Source: Nemertoderma westbladi (Eukaryota > Xenacoelomorpha > Nemertodermatida > Nemertodermatidae). Taken from it: DNA of 59,253 nt. Below, piece after piece: positions 1 to 11,900 of the stretch. The stretch spans positions 1 through 59,253 of the forward strand of contig JAUCBJ010005025.1 in the NCBI GenBank assembly GCA_032718475.1. The letters are read 5' to 3'. Positions within the stretch are counted from its first letter, which is position 1. Each line of letters opens with the position of its first letter. Made by a program: the position numbers and the translations under genes. The notes beneath the pieces are model-generated. The model had not been told where the DNA came from. It saw nothing but the letters and a program-made list of their open reading frames with translations, and did not search any database.

Positions 1-318
1 GTACTTTGTTTGTGTAGTCTGTACGGGTAGCACAAAAATATATTACATAAGGGCATTCTAGAAAAAATTAAATTTCATGTGATGTGCTTTACATTTGTAT
101 TTTGACTTTGACTTTGACTCGGTAGTGTGAACGCGGCCTTAGTTATCAATTTTGATAAATATTTTTGTTCTAGAATACATATATATTTTCGCCCATGTGA
201 AGAATACCAGGATTTCGCTTTTCGGTCAACTTTTTATTTGAATTTTTATATATGAAGATTTTTATTTTTTTAGATGTATCTTTATTAAGTGTATTATAGC
301 GCTTATTTCTGTCTTATA
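1..318. other. AT-rich intergenic, no gene seen
   Basis: No coding region is recognisable. The first 35 bases (around TGTACGGGTAGC) resemble two places in the leader of the BEL element further right (near 21865-21895 and 22151-22183), so a related retroelement fragment may lie across the left edge. The stretch around 140-200 is repeated in altered form at 820-900. Confidence 0.5.
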
Positions 319-616
319 ATGCCCGTTTCCGCCCACCTTTTTTTGAGCTTTATTTCAAGCTTTTTTTTTAGTTAAAACAATTTCTAGAAATTAATTGCTT
401 CAAGTTGAATCTGAGAATTTTCGAATGCTAAAATCTAAAATATAGAATAAAGCTCATAAAAAAGCTTGAAAAAAGCTCAAAAAAAATCTGGGCGAATATC
501 ATAATTATCTAATTCTAGAACATTCATATTATATCTTCATTTTAACTGAAAGGCTTAACAAGCTTGAAAAAAGCTCAAAAAAAGCTTGAAAAAAGCTGCT
601 GCGCGGAAACGGGCAT
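319..616. mobile_element. MITE-like element with 14-bp perfect TIRs
   Basis: The left end ATGCCCGTTTCCGC (319-332) and right end GCGGAAACGGGCAT (603-616) are perfect inverted repeats flanked by TA/ATA, as expected of a Tc1/mariner-like non-autonomous element with a TA target duplication (inference). The inside holds several inverted and direct copies of AAGCTTGAAAAAAGCTC, so the whole 298 bp can fold on itself. No transposase ORF is present. Confidence 0.65.
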
Positions 617-1248
617 ATAACCTGTACATACTGTATACTAATTCGTTTATTGTTTTGGTTAGATTCAGCCCTTCTGTAACCTGTGTTTTTAGTGAAAACC
701 TTTAATTCTTCACATGGGGTAAACTGCAAAGTGAAGCAGAAAGTCTGATATTCTTCACATGGACCTTTATTTTTTATACTAGCTAGTTATTTCGACTTTT
801 TTATAAATTTTATAGAACACGTGTTAGTTATCAATATTGATTAATATTTTTTTTCTAGAACACATTTTTTTCTAGAAAAGTTTTTGGAAAAAAATACCAT
901 CCTTCTGTGAAATATTCTGTGGTCAAACTATGGGTAGTACTGTGTAGTAATGCCCGTACTATGGAAAAATCTTCGATGGACGATATTTATGATGAAATAG
1001 GCCCAGATAAAAGTGAGAAGACTTACAATAAATAAAACGACGTAAGTGGTGGCAAATAGTAACATTTTTTGTCTTGCTTTCTTATTTGTCTCGCTACGCT
1101 CGCCAAATAATATCACTCGACAAAAAAGTCTATTTTTTTGCCACAACTTAAATAGTTATTACAATGCATGTAACCTAGGTTACATATGTATGCCTGCGCT
1201 AATTAAATAGTATCTAAATGGTTCCCACTACAGCTTCCATATAATCAA
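617..1248. other. intergenic, no gene seen
   Basis: AT-rich and without a recognisable gene. Positions 645-662 (GTTTATTGTTTTGGTTAG) recur exactly at 44776-44793 and 44844-44861, marking a short dispersed repeat. Around 1083-1120 there is a CGCTACGCTCG motif of the kind seen in the 49.6-49.9 kb repeats. Confidence 0.4.
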
Positions 1249-1590
1249 TTAATAAATATTTCCATAGAAAGGCGGTGGTCGAGCTTTATATACTGATATA
1301 ATAACTTTGCCTTCATTGCACACAATAAAAGACATTTGCGCATCTTCTGAATGTAGCATTACGACATCCGAAGGCAGAGGTGAAACAGCTGGAATCGTAT
1401 AGCCCCCGAACTCGTTGGGTGGGTCAATGGATGTTGGAACACGGAATGTTATTGGTGGCGGCTTTCCATTCTTCCATTTCCAGAGTTTATATTTGATGAT
1501 TTTACAATAATGCAGGAAAATCAAAACTCCAAGAGTGGCTATAATGGGACAAACAACAAGAGGTGCAAGAACATACCTCAAATCACTCAT
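1249..1590 (-). CDS. small one-pass membrane protein with C-terminal PPxY (family member 1)
   Basis: A 113-residue intronless ORF. The N-terminus is very short, residues about 7-27 form one hydrophobic helix, a Lys-rich segment (residues 30-43) follows, and a roughly 70-residue tail ends in a PPPFY motif (P106-P107-F108-Y109), four residues before the stop. The tail matches the products at 5665-6039 and 43787-44152 almost residue by residue (RVPTSIDPPN, FGGY, VSPLPS, NEGKVI, KARPPP), while the membrane helix and N-terminus diverge. Lys/Arg after the helix predicts N-out, tail-in topology (inference). PPxY motifs are known ligands of WW domains such as those of NEDD4-type ubiquitin ligases, so a trafficking or ubiquitination adaptor role is possible but unproven. 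This is the most divergent copy (Cys-rich helix, no GGG). I do not recognise a named family. Confidence 0.6.
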   Translation of the reverse strand: MSDLRYVLAPLVVCPIIATLGVLIFLHYCKIIKYKLWKWKNGKPPPITFRVPTSIDPPNEFGGYTIPAVSPLPSDVVMLHSEDAQMSFIVCNEGKVIISVYKARPPPFYGNIY

Positions 1591-2743
1591 CGTATTTGTT
1601 TCGATATATCTCTATTACCATAGTTTCATTTCATTATCGTCTTCTATGCGTGATAAACATATATAGTAAGTCTCATTATTCTAAATGCTATGTTAATAAT
1701 ATTCTTACTCATTATTATAAATAAATATTGAATTTTATTCAACAATATTTCATTTTCAAACGATTTATAATCCACCAATAACTTGAGCTAAAAATGCAGT
1801 AAGTTGAGATGACATGGCTGTTTTGTGGGATAAAATAACGCATTACATAAAAAGCAATTAATTCTTATGATCACTTGATGTCTCTCTTAGTCGCCAAACA
1901 ACGCGAAAAATTTAATCTTTATAAATCGTAGTGGCAGAGGGGCAAAAGCCTAATTGTTTTCCATGTAATAAATTAATAATGTTTTTACAAGTTCAATATA
2001 ATTCTGGGGTTAAACTCATAAAGAAATATTCATTTAATTTTAGTACCATAACTTTTTTAACAACTAAATTTAAATATTTTGTTCGATAATAAATGAGACC
2101 AGTAATAATGCAAATAGAATGTGTGTGTGTGTGTGTGTGGGTTACCTAAAAGTTTCATAACAAATGGTGATGCCTACTGGGTTTAATTATTATAACGATT
2201 ACACTTCAATGTGAATGGCAGTCAAAAATGACACACCTAACAACATCGCCCAGAAACACAAGAATTACTCAGTGCCAGCCAGTGTTGGGCCAGTGTTGAG
2301 GTTGAGCGAGCAATGATATGTGGGACGCGGGTTGTTACAGAAAAAGGGCTGTCATATTGTAACGCAGGTTAACTGTGAGCGGTAAGGTATACACAACCGC
2401 CAATATACCAGCCGCACGATTTAATTAATAATAATAATTATTATTACTATATTATATTAATAACATTAACCTGCATAATTTATACTTTAGAGTCATCTTT
2501 AATTTATTGTATTTTAATTTAGATATTAATATAATCCAAATCACCTGACATATTATTCAATGGCGGCGCACTTTTTTTATACCCGATTTTTATAATTATC
2601 ACTTCAAATAACTAGACAAATAATATGCCACTCATAACTCAAAGCAAATTCGAATTAATATATATTTATTATTTAATGTATTTATTATTAGTCAATCAAG
2701 AAGTGAAAACCTTACTAGTTGTAAAACCAACACAAACTAAAAA
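1591..2743. other. AT-rich intergenic with (GT)n microsatellite
   Basis: No gene seen. A (GT)n run of about 9 units lies at 2121-2139. Around 2260-2330 a slightly GC-richer patch (CAGTGCCAGCCAGTGTTGGG) holds short direct repeats of CCAGTGTTG. Confidence 0.4.
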
Positions 2744-3388
2744 GCACAGACCAGCCTTGTTCGCTTAGATGTGGTTGTGCACATACCTGTCCTGTTCACT
2801 TGGATGTGGTTGTGCACAGACTAGTCCTGTTCACTTGGATGTGGTTGTGCACAGACCAGTCCTGTTCACTTGGATGTGGTTGTGCACAGACCAGTCCTGT
2901 TCACTTGGATGTGGTTGTGCATAGACCAGCCCTTTTCACTTGGATGTTGTTGTGCACAGACCTGCCCTGTTCACTTGGATGTGGTTGTGCACAGACCAGC
3001 CCTGTTCACTTGGATGTTGTTGTGCACAGACCAGCCCTGTTCACTTGGATGTGGTTGTGCACAGACCAGCCCTGTTCACTTGGATGTGGTTGTGCACAGA
3101 CCAGCCCTGTTCACTAGGATATGGTTGTGCACAGACCAGCCCTGTTCACTTGGATGTGGTTGTGCACAAACCAGCCCTGTTCACTTGGATGTGGTTGTGC
3201 ACAGACCAGCCCTGTTCACTTGGATGTGGTTGTGCACAGACCAGCCCTGTTCACTTGGATGTGGTTGTGCACAGACCAGCCGTGTTCACTTGGATGTGGT
3301 TGTGAACAGACCAGCCCTGTTCACTTGGATGTGGTTGTGCACAGACCAGCCCCGTTCACTTGGATGTTGTTGTGCACAGACTAGCACC
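2744..3388 (+). repeat. 35-bp minisatellite, about 18 copies
   Basis: Tandem array of a 35-bp unit (core GGATGTGGTTGTGCACAGAC plus CAGCCCTGTTCACTT) with few changes between copies. Because 35 is not a multiple of three and the unit has no stop, all three plus frames stay open for 87-176 codons and each reads the same 35-residue peptide cycle, rich in Cys and Trp. These frames are a by-product of the repeat. The array abuts the 3' end of a LINE copy, whose insertion probably defines the right border. Confidence 0.9.
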
Positions 3389-5110
3389 ATCAACTACTAG
3401 GATCGGCATGCTGCATTGCAGCTGCATTTTTAAGAATGCTGTGCCGGTTTATCGACAAAATTGAACCGCCACAACTCCCTATCACCCATGACATTTGCTA
3501 GATCATCCGCATCTTCAAGGCCAGTGTCCTTTAAGATGCGTCTCAAGAAAGTCATGGGCTGTCCACCACCATGCTTATTCACTCCATGAGGCTGCCAAAG
3601 TACAAGATTATTCACTGGCTGGTCCTCACGGCGAAAGCAATGTCCTGCAAAGCGGAGGCGATTTTGTTCTTGTGCCAATCTTGGGGGAACCAATGAGACA
3701 CCTCCAATGTTATATAGTGTCTGGTTGGGGATGTGTGCATTGTACTTGACACAATGAACCCGGCGTAGCATTCTTGTGAATGTGCCATCCAGAGATTTGG
3801 TGTCCTCAGCAATTAGAGCCCAGCATGGACTCCCATAGAGGAGTACTGGAAGTACTGCTGCTCTAAATAATCGGACCTTAAGTTTCCGATTAATTCTCGG
3901 TGACTTCCAAATCCTGGAAAGCCTATTCAAGGCTGCCCACGCCTTTCCCTTACGTATTAGAAGGTCCTCACCTGACTTTCGGATCCATGATCCCAGGTAA
4001 AAGAAGTCATCCACATGCTCAAGCATTCCATCTTTTGAGCTTTGCTCATCCGATCAGAGACTTGCTGAGGACTTTCAAAGTTAACTGTCAAAATTTTGGT
4101 CTTTCTGGAGTTAATAAAAAGACCAACACTAGAAGCAGCATGTTCTAATGAGCTGAGGAGCCGTTGGGCTCCCTCTAGTGATTCTGAGAGTACTCCTAAG
4201 TCATCAAGGACCCCCTTGGAAATAAGCTGCAAAGCTTTAGGGGTAATCCTATATGTTATGTTGGACAATACCTTTATACCGGTATATTGTTTGGTGTATT
4301 TGTTATTGTTTTTACATAATGTATAAATAAATCTATCTATCTATCTATCAGCAAAGTCTAGATCAGTTAGGTACTTGGCAGGAGTTCCTCGACTTCTGGA
4401 GCCAGTAGGTGGAGTTATCATCACCCCATCATCATTATGATGATCTAACGACATGCGTAGAACATAGTCAACAACAATTATGAACAAGAATGGTGCAAGT
4501 GTGTCTCCCTGGAGGACGCCCTATAATAGGGACCATCGTATACTAATCTGATTGCTGCAATAATTTCATCAGGAATCCCATATAATGAAAGTATGCTGAA
4601 CATACGTGAGCGAGAGACTGAATCAAAGGCCTTGAAGAAGTCAACAAAGATAACAGCCAGATGCCTGTCTTTCTTTTTTGATAATTCTTCAATTATCCTT
4701 CTAAGTGCCAAAATGGGCTCCATGGTACCACGACCTTTACAGAACCCATTCTGATTTCCACGGAGCAGTTTCTCAATGGGATCCCTGATGCGATTAAATA
4801 TAATTATATTGAATAGCTTTGCAGCAATCGAGATCAATGGGATTCCCCGAAAAGAACCATAGAGTGTTACGTTGCCCTTCTTGGGAACTGGCACCAACTT
4901 ATTTGTTTTCATTTCTTGTGGGACTCTTGTTGTTCGGTACATGTCTACTATGATGGGATAGATGAGCTTTAAACACTCAGGTATTTTAAAGACCTCAGGG
5001 GGAACACTATCTACTCCACTGGCACGATTGGTCTTAATGCTCTTTCAAACATCACCATCAAACAAATGGTTGATGGTGTGTCCAACATAAATAAGCAGAA
5101 ACTTGGTTTG
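3389..5110 (-). pseudogene. decayed non-LTR retrotransposon (LINE): RT and C-terminal domain
   Basis: On the minus strand the order is an RT N-terminal part (about 5110-4478, with NRASGVD, VPVPKKGN, NQNGFCKGRGT and the catalytic FVDFFKAFDS), then LQGDTLAPFLF and DLDFAD in another frame (4525-4350), then DLGVLSESLEGAQRLL and the C-terminal region (4200-3430: YLGSW, LLYGSPCWAL, LRFAGHC, LVLWQPHGV). The copy is 5'-truncated, has a small deletion plus frameshift near 4520, a further frameshift near 4020, and an insertion splitting the catalytic FADD box. The 3' end reads TAGTAG after a short UTR. A second, shorter copy with over 90% identity by eye lies at 57356-57628. The family is a jockey/I/RTE-like non-LTR retrotransposon; I cannot assign the clade. 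Confidence 0.85.
4203..4346 (+). mobile_element. short LINE/SINE 3'-end insertion with (TCTA)n tail
   Basis: This roughly 144-bp segment interrupts the LINE RT between FAD and the next D of the FADD box, which identifies it as an insertion. It starts TCAAGGACCCCCTTGGAAAT and ends TGTATAAATAAAT followed by a TCTA repeat, typical of a 5'-truncated LINE or a LINE-dependent SINE on the plus strand. ATCA occurs at both borders (4203-4206 and 4347-4350) and may be the target duplication. Confidence 0.65.
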
Positions 5111-5664
5111 CGCAAGTTTGTGCTACTTTTCAATGGATAGTTAGATAGTTATGCCTATACGCACTGCTTCCTAGTTTTATAGTGCCTGTTACTTCTCCCT
5201 TTAGAACTTATTAAGTGTTTTGCGGATTTAGGGGCAAAAGGGTCTATCGCTGACAAGGAAAACACTCGGTGTTAGTTGAGTAACGCTTTGGACTCTTCAA
5301 TAAAATCAAACAATTATAACAATGATTACATGTACGTACCGGTATATACTGGTACCAGAATGTTGGGTCTACTATAAAATATCATTTACGGATGTCTTAT
5401 ACTTTGTACTGTTACAGGTGTACGATTTATTATGCTACAGGCAGACAGGTGTAGCCACGTGTCGCATTCAAATGAATAGGCATAGAGGCGCATCGGTGTG
5501 GATTCACACATGTGTGTGTTTAATGGTTGTATGTATTTCATCTTGTCGAAGTTGTTTTTTAGTTTGTGTTGTTTTACATACCTCCGGAACCGGTAAGATA
5601 TTTACTTTTTTCTTGACCAATAAATAAGCTTTTACTCAATCTCATACTAAAATTAATTATATAT
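5111..5664. other. intergenic, no gene seen
   Basis: Contains a plus-strand open frame of 101 codons (5322-5627) with no recognisable domain and low-complexity Cys/Val content; I treat it as chance. Two ACCGGT sites occur at 5337-5355. Confidence 0.35.
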
Positions 5665-6039
5665 TTAATTAATATATCCATAAAATGGAGGTGGGCGGGC
5701 TTTATTTACTGGTATAATAACTTTGCCTTCATTAAAAACAATAACTGATGTTTGTAAATCTTCACAAGTGGTTCTGACTACTTCCGATGGTAAAGGTGAA
5801 ACAGATGGTATATTGTAGCCTCCAAACTTATTGGGTGGGTCAATAGATGTTGGAACTCGAACGGTCAGTGGAGGCCCATCAGGAACCCTTCTTCGTTTCC
5901 ATGCCAACAATGCCATATATATAATTAGTATAAGTAAACCGCCTCCAATTGTTACAGCAGAAATAATGGCGATCGCTTGGGTTGATGGTGACGTCGTTGA
6001 TGATGAATATGAATATGAAAGTAAACGGTACAATGCCAT
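5665..6039 (-). CDS. small one-pass membrane protein with C-terminal PPxY (family member 2)
   Basis: A 124-residue intronless ORF; its ATG sits in AAACCATGG, a strong Kozak context. Residues 1-21 are Ser/Thr/Tyr-rich and short, residues 22-46 form a hydrophobic helix with a GGGLL motif, and WKRRR (47-51) is a stop-transfer signal. The tail carries RVPTSIDPPNKFGGY, VSPLPSEVV, VIVFNEGKVIIPV and ends ARPPPFYGYIN with PPxY at 117-120. It shares about 80% of tail residues with the 43787-44152 product. Conservation confined to the cytosolic tail suggests selection on a tail partner, plausibly a WW-domain protein (inference). No enzymatic motif is present. It could be a host multigene family or a domesticated element gene; no transposon ends flank it. 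Confidence 0.65.
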   Translation of the reverse strand: MALYRLLSYSYSSSTTSPSTQAIAIISAVTIGGGLLILIIYMALLAWKRRRVPDGPPLTVRVPTSIDPPNKFGGYNIPSVSPLPSEVVRTTCEDLQTSVIVFNEGKVIIPVNKARPPPFYGYIN

Positions 6040-6702
6040 GGTTTAATCAATTTCAGTTTAAGTTGTATATTGATATGATATTAAAATAATTTACCGATCA
6101 GCCTATAGCAGCGCAACCGTAAATTAAATAGGAAATTTAAATCAACGTCGATAAATTATAATACTTAATATACCGCAGGCGAAATAATCCCTATATTATG
6201 TCTAATTGGGTGATCAAGCTTCTATTTATTACCCTCAAAGAATAATTGACCATAAGATATATTATGAATTTAATAAAATGCCTCCATCAGATAAGAATTA
6301 CTGTTGCTTGCATATAACATAATATTTAGTCATAAATAGAAACCTCGAAAGCAAAAACAACACATCCCTTTTATGGAAATTTTCATTCACCGCCAGGCCT
6401 TTAATTTTTGTCTCACACCAATAGTTATTTGTTTCATAAGTCTTTCCTATAGATATAGACTGACCCTGAAAACCAAGGTCGCGGAAATCGTGTCTAACGA
6501 AATCGTGTGTGACTCGACCACACACGATTTCTATTTGGTTGGTAAATTCAAAATTAGTAAATTTGGTCCTGCGAATACGACTACTTTTCATGAATATTAA
6601 GAATTTGAAAATGAAATAAAAATGAAATTAGTAAATACTTATTTTAAAATAGTTCCCCCATAATTAACTAAATATTCGTAAAATGTCACCGCTTGGTTAC
6701 AA
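6040..6702. other. upstream region of the PPxY gene, no gene seen
   Basis: AT-rich. A 30-bp stretch at 6492-6525 holds an imperfect inverted repeat (AAATCGTGTGTGAC and CACACACGATTT), a hairpin of about 12-bp arms. Open frames on both strands here are mirror images of one another and have no domain signature. Confidence 0.4.
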
Positions 6703-6987
6703 AACTGTAACGGTGGTGCTAATGAATGGTCTCAGTAACCCAGTACTAATAGTTTTATGAACTGTAACGGTGGTGCTAATGAATGGTCTCAGTAACCCAG
6801 TACTAATAGTATTATGAACTGTAACGGTGGTGCTAATGAATGGTCTCAGTAACCCAGTACTAATAGTTTTATGAACTGTAACGGTGGTGCTAATGAATGG
6901 TCTCAGTAACCCAGTACTAATAGTATTATGAACTGTAACGGTGGTGCTAATGAATGGTCTCAGTAACCCAGTACTAATAGTTTTATG
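6703..6987 (-). repeat. 57-bp minisatellite, exactly five copies, with 114-bp higher-order unit
   Basis: Five head-to-tail copies of a 57-bp unit. Copies alternate at one position (AGTTTTATG or AGTATTATG), giving an A-B-A-B-A order, which means it grew by copying a two-unit block. As 57 is 19 codons, the minus strand reads a 19-residue repeat (ISTGLLRPFISTTVTVH) through a 108-codon ORF (6697-7023). I see no promoter or domain and regard coding as unlikely. Confidence 0.85.
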
Positions 6988-8992
6988 GTGTATGATGTGA
7001 AAATTATACCCAATTACATTCAATAAAGTAATGTGAAATGCGTTACAGATTATAAACTCATAGTATATAAAATTATATGATATAATATTACCATATTATA
7101 CACAAAGGAATTCATGTCATTAATAAAATATACGTAAAATATTATATGTTTCGTTTTATTAATTAGATTAATTCTGTTTCGTTAAGTAAGATAACTATTA
7201 TAGTATCCACAACACATTCACGCCCGATTTATTATTTGATTATAATAAATGATAATAAAGGGAAATGCGATCTTCATACAAAACCATAGCATAATATCAT
7301 TTCCGGCTAAACACTATCCCGATCACGGAAAGGGAATGGAAAGATGGCTTAGCATAACAACACGAACTCTAGTCTCCGCGTAACAACGCCCAAATTAAAA
7401 TGTGTTGTTAGCAAAGTTTTGCTCGGTAATTCACCCACCACATGATGGGCGTGGTGGTTACAATTACCTCTATTATTGAATGTTATATAAGAATATTTTA
7501 ATACATACTAATAAATAGTTATAAGTTAATAAGTTAATGACATTATGGATGGTTTAAATAATACATTTTGTTACATGGAAAAAAGTTTAACTTTTTTCAC
7601 CATTTTCTTTACCGAGCCCTAGCGAGATTAATAGAGGGTCGAGATAATATTAGAGCCGCTTAACTACATAAACCAGAATGGATATTGAGTTCCGTTTCGG
7701 AGTTCGCCTTGCAGACACTAAAGTTGCACTAACATTTGAGTGTGTGCATGAATTTTGCTTAAGTTACTGGCCAACCATTTCAACTGCGATGTTCTTTCAA
7801 AATAAAATTTAGGAAATTCCACCAAACTTTATATTTTACATTTTTCGCCGGGAAGTAAGTAAAATCGGTGCAATACATAATTATTGCATAATTTCAAAAT
7901 TGAATAGTGTGTTTGTGTACTATGTAGCCAACAGTACGTATTTGTGTCTAACTTAAATTCGAATCCATCAATTTCAAACAATTAACACATTTGTTGATAA
8001 TAACTATACTATACTGAGATTGATGGATTGGTGGATTTCCGTAACTTGTCAATCTATTTATTGCAAATACTTTCAAAGAAACCTAAATGTCGATCTTAAT
8101 ATATTATTAGTAGGAAATGTGAGTCATGAAATGTGAGTCAGGAAATGTGAGTCAGGAAATGTGAGTCAGGAAATGTTTGGAAATTCCTATACATTTTTCC
8201 GGAAATTTCCTATACATTTTCGGATTTCCCGGAAATTTCCTATTTAATTAATTATTTTATTTAGCACATTCTGAAAACATATAGTAAAACACAAGTAGAG
8301 TAAACACTAGAAACAAGGGATTCCTGCATAGATGTGTTTAGGTGGTTCGTTGTCTTTTCTCTTGTGGTCGTAACTACGGGCGAAATATACTTTTACTGAA
8401 ATTTTCGGAAATTTCCTTGAAAAACACATTTCAGGAAAACTCTCATCCCTATATATTATATATTAGACGTGGAAATTAGATATTTGAAGCATGTTCCTGT
8501 TTATATCAGGATAAAAACATCTAATCAAAAATACAAGAATCGTAAGTGAAAAAAAAATAATTTCATAAGTTACAGAAATATTTTCGTTTTTCACACTAAC
8601 TTTTTGTTTTAGTTTTCATATATTTTTGGCAAAATAATAAATTCAAAATTGCCATGCTCGGTTTCAGTTCGGTTCCGGTTCGATTCCTCTATAGTTTAGG
8701 TGATCGGGCCCTACAGTTGTGGGATCGTGGTGGGGGACCCCCTGCGGTGGGGGGCCTGGGGGGGCCTCGGACCATTCGCCCCCCCCCCTCCCCAAAAAAC
8801 ATACGGCCCTGCATTTTTGTACGGATATGTTGCGCGTTATAAATCAGGTGTCAAAAAGCTAATTTATTGGATTGTATTATTTATACGAGGAACAGTTTTA
8901 CTCAGTTTTACATTCTTTAGTAGCCAATTATATGTGATATGATTCAGCTCATCTTCATGAGATCATTTTGAATCATCCTCAGATGCTCAGGA
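6988..8992. other. intergenic with short repeats and a G/C-run patch
   Basis: No gene seen. A 14-bp tandem repeat (GGAAATGTGAGTCA-type, four copies) lies at 8115-8175, followed by copies of TTTCCGGAAATTTCC-like palindromes to 8230. From 8695 to 8815 runs of G and C (GGGGGGCCTGGGGGGGCC, then nine C) form a GC-rich island bounded by GGCCCTACA and GGCCCTGCA, possibly a small dispersed element. Confidence 0.4.
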
Positions 8993-11900
8993 ACAATACT
9001 GTATTAATAGTTCAGTAATATTGAATTATTAATAGTTTGATAATACTGAATTAATTTAATTAATAGTTCGGTAATACTGATTTAATAGTTCGGTAAATTA
9101 ATAGTTCAGTAATACTAAATTAATAGTTCAGTTATATCGAATTAATAGTTCAGTAATACTGAATTAATAGTTCACTAATACTTAATTAATAGTTCAGTAA
9201 TACTGAATTAATAGTTCAGTAATACTGAATTAATAGTTCAGTAATACTAAATTAATAGTTCAGTAATATTGAATTAATAGTTCAGTAATACTGAATTAAT
9301 AGTTCACTAATACTGAATTAATAGTTCAGTAATACTGAATTAATAGTTCAGTAATACTGAATTAATAGTTCAGTAATACTGAATTAATAGTTCACTAATA
9401 CTGAATTAATAGTTCACTAATACTGAATTAATAGTTCAGTAATACTAAATTAATAGTTCAGTAATACTGAATTAATAGTTCACTAATACTGAATTAATAG
9501 TTCGGTAATACTGAATTAATAGTTCGGTAATACTGATTTAATAGTTCGGTAAATTAATAGTTCAGTAATACTGAATTAATAGTTCGGTAATACTGAATTA
9601 ATAGTTCAGTAATACTGAATTAATAGTTCAGTAATACTGAATTAACAGTTCGATAATACTGATTTAATAGTTCAGTAATACTGAATTAATAGTTCAGTAA
9701 TACTGAATTAATAGTTCAGTAATACTGAATTAATAGTTCGGTAATACTGAATTAATAGTTCAGTAATACTGAATTAATAGTTCAGTAATACTGAATTAAT
9801 AGTTCGGTAATACTGAATTAATAGTTCAGTAATACTGAATTAATAGTTCAGTAATACTGAATTAATAGTTCAGTAATACTGAATTATTAGTTCAGTAATA
9901 CTAAATTAATAGTTCAGTAATACTGAATTAATAGTTCAGTAATACTGAATTAATAGTTCAGTAATACTGAATTAATAGTTCAGTAATACTGAATTAATAG
10001 TTCAGTAATACTGAATTAATAGTCAGTAATACTAAATTAATAGTTCAGTAATACTGAATTAATAGTTCAGTAATACTGAATTAATAGTTTAGTAATACTG
10101 AATTAATAGTTCGGTAATACTGAATTAATAGTTCGGTAATACTGAATTAATAGTTCGGTAATACTGATTTAATAGTTCGGTAAATTAATAGTTCAGTAAT
10201 ACTGAATTAATAGTTCAGTAATACTGAATTAATAGTTCAGTAATACTGAATTAATAGTTCAGTAATACTGCATTAATAGTTTAGTAATACTGAATTAATA
10301 GTTCAGTAATACTGAATTAATAGTTCAGTAATACTGAATTAATAGTTCAGTAATACTGAATTAATAGTTCCGTAATACTGAATTAATAGTTCAGTAATAC
10401 TGAATTAATAGTTCAGTAATACTGAATTAACAGTTCGATAATACTGATTTAATAGTTCAGTAATACTGAATTAATAGTTCAGTAATACTGAATTAATAGT
10501 TCAGTAATACTGAATTAATAGTTCGGTAATACTGAATTAATAGTTCAGTAATACTGAATTAATAGTTCAGTAATACTGAATTAATAGTTCGGTAATACTG
10601 AATTAATAGTTCAGTAATACTGAATTAATAGTTCAGTAATACTGAATTAATAGTTCAGTAATACTGAATTAATAGTTCAGTAATACTAAATTAATAGTTC
10701 AGTAATACTGAATTAATAGTTCAGTAATACTGAATTAATAGTTCAGTAATACTGAATTAATAGTTTGGTAATATTGATTTAATAGTTCAGTAATACTGAA
10801 TTAATAGTTCAGTAATACTGAATTAATAGTTCAGTAATACTGAATTAATAGTTCAGTAATACTGAATTAATAGTTCAGTAATACTGAATTAATAGTTCAG
10901 TAATACTGAATTAATAGTTCAGTAATACTGACTTAATAGTTCAGTAATACTGAATTAATAGTTTGGTAATACTGAATTAATAGTTCAAATACTGAATTAA
11001 TAGTTCAGTAATACTGAATTAATAGTTCAGTAATACTGAATTAATAGTTCAGTAATACTGAATTAATAGTTCAAATACTGAATTAATAGTTCGGTAATAC
11101 TGAATTAATAGTTCAGTAATACTGAATTAATAGTTCAGTAATACTGAATTAATAGTTCAGTAATACTAAATTAATAGTTCAGTAATATTGAATTAATAGT
11201 TCAGTAATACTGAATTAATAGTTCACTAATACTGAATTAATAGTTCAGTAATACTAAATTAATAGTTCAGTAATACTGAATTAATAGTTCACTAATACTG
11301 AATTAATAGTTCAGTAAATACTAAATTAATAGTTCAGTAATACTGAATTAATAGTTCACTAGTACTGAATTAATAGTTCAGTAATACTAAATTAATAGTT
11401 CAGTAATACTGAATTAATAGTTCACTAATACTGAATTAATAGTTCAGTAATACTGAATTAATAGTTCACTAATACTGAATTAATAGTTCAGTAATACTGA
11501 ATTAATAGTTCGGTAATACTGAATTAATAGTTCAGTAATACTGAATTAATAGTTCAGTATACTGAATTAATAGTTCAGTAATACTGAATTAATAGTTTAG
11601 TAATACTGAATTAATAGTTCGGTAATACTGAATTAATAGTTCGGTAATACTGATTTAATAGTTCGGTAAATTAATAGTTTAGTAATACTGAATTAATAGT
11701 TCAGTAATACTGAATTAATAGTTCAGTAATACTGAATTAATAGTTCAGTATACTGAATTAATAGTTTAGTAATACTGAATTAATAGTTCGGTAATACTGA
11801 ATTAATAGTTCGGTAATACTGATTTAATAGTTCGGTAAATTAATAGTTCAGTAATACTGAATTAATAGTTCACTAATACTGAATTAATAGTTCAGTAATA

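Noticed and set aside
2800-3400. Overlapping Cys/Trp-rich ORFs of 87-176 codons
   Set aside because: All three frames are open because a stop-free 35-bp unit repeats; the same peptide appears in each frame.
8654-8942. Gly/Pro-rich ORFs at a GC-rich patch
   Set aside because: Produced by G and C homopolymer runs in a likely dispersed repeat.
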